From Iamia majanohamensis (lineage in GTDB: Bacteria > Actinomycetota > Acidimicrobiia > Acidimicrobiales > Iamiaceae): DNA of 64,000 bases. Made by a program: the position numbers and the translations under genes. This document shows positions 60,748 to 64,000 of the stretch, one piece after another. Location: positions 1,488,001-1,552,000 of the forward strand of contig NZ_CP116942.1 of NCBI RefSeq assembly GCF_028532485.1. Direction: 5' to 3'. The first letter of the stretch is position 1; every line of letters begins with the position of its first letter. The notes beneath the pieces are model-generated. The model was not told the origin of the DNA. It saw only the letters and a list, made by a program, of their open reading frames with translations, and made no database searches.

Positions 60748-62157
60748 GTGGTCCCCACGGCCGACACGCACGATCTCGTCATCATCGGAGGAGGCCCGGG
60801 CGGCTACGCAGCCGCCCTCTACGGGGCCGCCGCCGGGCTCGACGTCGGCATCATCGAGAACCGGCGCCTGGGCGGCACCTGCCTGAACCGGGGCTGCATC
60901 CCGGCCAAGGAGCTGCTCCAGACCGCCGAGGTGGCCCGCACCGTGGCCGACTCCGGCACCTTCGGCATCAAGGCCGGCGGCGACGTCACCCTCGACTTCT
61001 CGGCCTCCACCGACCGCATGTGGGGCGTGGTCGACCAGCTGGTGAAGGGCCTCGGCAGCCTGCTGAAGGGGCGGAAGGTCACCGTCTACGAGGGCACCGG
61101 CACCCTCGGCGCCGACCGGCAGGTCACCGTGACCGACGGCGACGGCGAGACCACCACCCTGCAGGGCGACAACGTGCTCCTCGCCAGCGGCTCGGTCCCC
61201 CGCCTCCTCCCCGGGTTCGACGTGAGCGACCGGGTGCTCACCTCCGACGAGGTCTTCCAGCTCGACCACGTCCCCGACCGGGTCGTCGTGGTCGGCGGGG
61301 GCGCCATCGGCATCGAGTTCGCCTCCATGTTCAACGACCTCGGCGCCGAGGTCACCGTGCTCGAGGCCCTCCCGGCCATCCTCCCCGGCGTCGACGCCGA
61401 CGTGGTGAAGCTGGTCCACCGGGCGCTGGAGAAGCGGGGCATCACCATCCGCACCGGGGTCAAGGTCGAGGGCCAGGACACCGGCGACGCCGCCATCACC
61501 GTGACCCTCGAGGGTGGCGAGTCGGTCGAGGCCGACCGGGTGGTCGTGTCGGTCGGGCGCCGGCCGCTCTCGGACTCCCTCGGCCTCGACGGCAGCGGCG
61601 TGACCACCGACGACCGCGGCTTCGTCGAGGTCGACGAGTGGTGCCGCACCGGCGCCGACGGCGTGTTCGCCACCGGCGACCTGATCGCCACCCCCGGCCT
61701 GGCCCACGTGGCCTACGCCGAGTCCATCCTCGTGATCAAGCAGATCATGGGGGAGCCCGCGGCCCCGGTCGAGTACTCGCGGGTGCCGTGGTGCGTCTAC
61801 TGCCACCCGGAGGTCGCCTTCGTCGGGCTCACCGAGGAGGCGGCCAAGGCCGCCGGCCACGACGTGGTCACCTCCAAGCACCGCTGGCCGGGCAACGGCC
61901 GGGCCATGATCCTGGGCGAGACCGAGGGCATGGTGAAGGTCATCGCCGAGAAGCAGGACGACGGCACCGGCGGCCAGATCCTCGGCGTGCACATGGCCGG
62001 CCCGTGGGTCACCGAGCAGCTGGGCCAGGGCTACCTGGCGGTGAACTGGGAGGCCACCGTCGACGAGGTGGCCGCCTTCATCCAGCCCCACCCGTCCCTC
62101 TCGGAGAACTTCGGCGAGACCATCCTCTCGCTCACCGGCCGTGGCCTGCACGGCTGA
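60748..62157 (+). CDS. lpd: Dihydrolipoyl dehydrogenase (E3)
   Basis: A 469-residue FAD disulfide oxidoreductase that reoxidises dihydrolipoyl groups on E2. It shows the FAD motif VIIGGGPGGYAAALYG, the redox pair Cys45/Cys50 (GGTCLNRGCIP), the NAD-binding motif VVVVGGGAIGIEFASMF, ATGDLIATPGLAHVAYAES and the C-terminal His448-Glu453 dyad (PHPSLSENFGE). Start choice is uncertain: a GTG at 60748 follows AGGAG immediately, and a longer frame from 60709 would begin upstream of the -10 box. It is followed 58 nt later by the E2 gene. Confidence 0.92.
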   Translation: MVPTADTHDLVIIGGGPGGYAAALYGAAAGLDVGIIENRRLGGTCLNRGCIPAKELLQTAEVARTVADSGTFGIKAGGDVTLDFSASTDRMWGVVDQLVKGLGSLLKGRKVTVYEGTGTLGADRQVTVTDGDGETTTLQGDNVLLASGSVPRLLPGFDVSDRVLTSDEVFQLDHVPDRVVVVGGGAIGIEFASMFNDLGAEVTVLEALPAILPGVDADVVKLVHRALEKRGITIRTGVKVEGQDTGDAAITVTLEGGESVEADRVVVSVGRRPLSDSLGLDGSGVTTDDRGFVEVDEWCRTGADGVFATGDLIATPGLAHVAYAESILVIKQIMGEPAAPVEYSRVPWCVYCHPEVAFVGLTEEAAKAAGHDVVTSKHRWPGNGRAMILGETEGMVKVIAEKQDDGTGGQILGVHMAGPWVTEQLGQGYLAVNWEATVDEVAAFIQPHPSLSENFGETILSLTGRGLHG

Positions 62158-62160
62158 CAC

Positions 62161-62190
62161 CCCCACCTGATCGCCCCCCACCTGATCGCC
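62161..62190 (+). repeat. 15-bp tandem duplication between lpd and E2
   Basis: The unit ccccacctgatcgcc occurs twice in a row (62161-62175, 62176-62190), followed by a partial third copy that runs into the E2 Shine-Dalgarno region. Confidence 0.8.
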
Positions 62191-62215
62191 CCCCACCCCC
62201 AGGAGCGCGCCCCCC

Positions 62216-63631
62216 ATGGCCGAGATCCAGATGCCCCAGCTGGGCGAGACCGTCACCGAGGGCACCATCACGAAGTGGCTGAAGTCCGTCGGTGACGAGA
62301 TCACCGAGGACGAGGCCATCGTGGAGGTGTCCACCGACAAGGTCGACTCGGAGATCCCCTCGCCCGTCAGCGGGACCATCACCGAGATCAAGGTCGAGGA
62401 GGGCGACACCGTCGACGTGGGGGCCGTGCTGGCCATCGTCGGCGACGGCGACGCGGCCCCGGCCGCCGACGGCGGCGGCGAGGAGGCCGACGCCAGCGAC
62501 CCGGAGCCCGAGCCCGACGCCGAGGAGGAGGCCCAGGACGAGGCCACCGAGCCGGAGGCGGAGCCCGAGCCCGAGCCTGAGCCGGAGCCGGCCCCCGAGC
62601 CCGAGCCCGCACCGGAGCCGGAGCCAGCCCCCGCCACCGCGGCGGCGTCCGACGAGGGGCGGTCCGGCGGCGGGGCCGAGGGCATGGTCCTGTCGCCCGT
62701 GGTGCGGCGGCTGGTCGCCGAGCACGACGTCGACGTGTCGTCCATCGAGGGCACGGGGGCCGGCGGGCGCATCACCCGCAACGACGTCCTCGCCGCCGTC
62801 GAGGGCGGCCAGGCGGCCGCCGCCGCACCGACGGCCGAGCCCGAGGCCCCGGCCGCCCCGGCCCCGGCCGCGCCCCGGGCCCCCAGCCCGCAGCGGGTCA
62901 CCCCGTCCACCCCGGGCGAGGCGTCCACCTCGGTGCCGTTCAACAACATCCGGCGCCGCACGGGCGAGCACATGGTGCGCTCCCAGGCCACCTCGCCCCA
63001 CGCCTTCACCGCCATGGAGGTCGACCTCGAGGGGGTGGAGCAGGTCCGCCGGGCCCACAAGGAGCGCTTCAAGGCCGAGTCCGGGGCCAGCCTGACCTAC
63101 CTCCCGTTCATCTCCCGGGCCCTGGTCGACGCGGTCGACGAGTTCCCCCACATGAACGCGAGCGTCGGCGACGGCGAGCTCATCGTCCACCACGACGTCA
63201 ACCTCGGCTTCGCCGTCGACCTCGGCTACGAGGGCCTCATCGTCCCCGTGGTGCACGGGGCCCAGGACCTGCGCCTCCCGGCCATCGCCCGGGCGGTGGC
63301 CGACCTGGCCGACAAGGCCCGCACCCGCAAGCTCTCGGCCGACGACATCAGCGGCGGCACCGCCACCATCACCAACGCCGGGGCGTCCGGCACCCTGCTG
63401 CAGCTGCCCATCATCAACCAGCCCCAGGTGATGATCCTCTCCACCGAGGGGGTCGTCCGTCGTCCCGTCGTGGTCACCGACGCCGCCGGCAACGAGGCCA
63501 TCGCCATCCGCTCGGTCGGCAACCTCACCCTCGGGTGGGACCACCGGGCCTTCGACGGCGCCTACGCCGCCGCCTTCCTGCGGCGCATGGTCGACATCCT
63601 CGAGCAGCGGGACTGGGAGGCGGAGCTGTAG
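62216..63631 (+). CDS. Dihydrolipoyllysine acyltransferase (E2) with one lipoyl domain
   Basis: A 471-residue E2 core of a 2-oxoacid dehydrogenase complex. The N-terminal lipoyl domain (1-80) carries Lys42 in VSTDKVDSE. Next is a long acidic/Pro linker of repeated Glu-Pro (about 95-145), a peripheral-subunit-binding domain (LSPVVRRLVAEHDVDVSSIE, about 157-195), an Ala/Pro linker and the catalytic domain with His443 and Asp447 in DHRAFDG. The partner is either pyruvate or 2-oxoglutarate E1. AGGAG precedes the ATG. It overlaps lipB by 1 nt. Confidence 0.9.
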   Translation: MAEIQMPQLGETVTEGTITKWLKSVGDEITEDEAIVEVSTDKVDSEIPSPVSGTITEIKVEEGDTVDVGAVLAIVGDGDAAPAADGGGEEADASDPEPEPDAEEEAQDEATEPEAEPEPEPEPEPAPEPEPAPEPEPAPATAAASDEGRSGGGAEGMVLSPVVRRLVAEHDVDVSSIEGTGAGGRITRNDVLAAVEGGQAAAAAPTAEPEAPAAPAPAAPRAPSPQRVTPSTPGEASTSVPFNNIRRRTGEHMVRSQATSPHAFTAMEVDLEGVEQVRRAHKERFKAESGASLTYLPFISRALVDAVDEFPHMNASVGDGELIVHHDVNLGFAVDLGYEGLIVPVVHGAQDLRLPAIARAVADLADKARTRKLSADDISGGTATITNAGASGTLLQLPIINQPQVMILSTEGVVRRPVVVTDAAGNEAIAIRSVGNLTLGWDHRAFDGAYAAAFLRRMVDILEQRDWEAEL

Positions 63632-64000
63632 TGGCGCCCGGGGTCCCGCCGCTGCACGTCCGCTGGCTGGGTCGCGTCCGCTACCGCGACGCCCTCGCCC
63701 TCCAGCGGGGCCTGCACCGCACACCGGGCCACGACCACCTGCTCCTGCTCGAGCACCCGAAGGTGTTCACCCTCGGGGTCCGGGCCGACCTGTCCCACGT
63801 GCTGGTCCCGCCGGCCGAGGTGGGCGCCGAGCTGGAGCGGGCCGACCGGGGCGGCGACGTCACCTACCACGGCCCCGGCCAGCTCGTCGGCTACCCGATC
63901 CTCACCGTCCCCGGGGCGGCCGGCGGCTCCAAGCCCGACACCCCCGCCTTCGTCCACGGCGTGGAGCAGCTGGTCATCGACGCCCTGGCCGAGCTGGGCG
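63631..64000 (+). CDS. lipB: Octanoyltransferase LipB, truncated by the window end
   Basis: The first 123 residues of LipB, which moves octanoyl groups from acyl carrier protein to lipoyl domains. LLLLEHPKVFTLG and the signature RGGDVTYHGPGQLVGYPI are clear. The C-terminal active-site Cys and Lys lie beyond the window. The GTG overlaps the E2 stop by 1 nt (taGtg), so lipB is translated with its substrate protein. Confidence 0.92.
   Translation, partial: MAPGVPPLHVRWLGRVRYRDALALQRGLHRTPGHDHLLLLEHPKVFTLGVRADLSHVLVPPAEVGAELERADRGGDVTYHGPGQLVGYPILTVPGAAGGSKPDTPAFVHGVEQLVIDALAELG

Overview
The window is very G+C-rich (most third codon positions are G or C), densely coded and rich in GTG starts. 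Gene content and order are actinobacterial: DUF3499, DUF5719, a ManB / Trm112-like / SIS-isomerase trio, DUF2786, a LAxTG-type surface protein and a homodimeric pyruvate dehydrogenase E1. Together with frequent TANNNT boxes 5-9 nt before start codons, this suggests a chromosomal segment of a high-G+C actinobacterium, most plausibly class Acidimicrobiia (Iamia/Ilumatobacter-like). The genus is an inference. I see no rRNA, tRNA, CRISPR array, insertion sequence, prophage or replication origin.

Layout. 1-306 is non-coding with a long imperfect inverted repeat. 307-7110 holds oligopeptidase B, a gamma-carbonic-anhydrase-like protein, a DUF2752 membrane protein, an ABC1/UbiB-type kinase and an acyltransferase-3/SGNH O-acyltransferase. 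7263-10971 is a two-gene heterodimeric ABC exporter. 11043-15660 holds a YceH-nitrobindin fusion, a SpoIID-like lipoprotein and an FG-GAP/DUF4214 exported protein. 15840-16280 is a coiled-coil protein with its own promoter and inverted repeat.

16442-33598 is dominated by envelope and glycan functions: a giant membrane GT2, DUF5719, a thioredoxin-like protein, an SDR, FtsH, DUF3499, a CPBP protease, a YfhO-like membrane protein, a GtrA-GT2 fusion, phosphohexomutase, Trm112-like protein, sugar-phosphate isomerase and an SGNH lipoprotein. The mutase and isomerase would supply mannose/glucose phosphates, and the GT2, YfhO-like and GtrA-GT2 proteins would use lipid-linked or nucleotide sugars at the membrane.

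33647-44096 is mixed: a DUF2786 protein, a PIN/Phd toxin-antitoxin pair with a TGTACA operator, an acyl-CoA dehydrogenase, small hypotheticals, an alpha/beta hydrolase lacking its nucleophile, tandem DUF2207 paralogues, an HhH-GPD protein and a lipoprotein. 44107-55441 holds aceE, an RNase HI-SLOG fusion, hyuA/hyuB, a CbrC-like protein, a BLUF photoreceptor, a second SDR with a TetR-like operator, a TIGR01777 epimerase and mscL. 55481-60645 is a second envelope patch: a polytopic nucleotide-sugar dehydratase, a DUF4012 protein and an LARTG surface protein. The window ends with lpd, a one-lipoyl-domain E2 and the start of lipB. These pair functionally with the distant aceE in 2-oxoacid dehydrogenase and lipoate metabolism.

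No complete undescribed system is obvious. The most novel pieces are two domain fusions (RNase HI-SLOG and YceH-nitrobindin), the serine-less hydrolase, the GtrA-first glycosyltransferase, and several operator-like palindromes.
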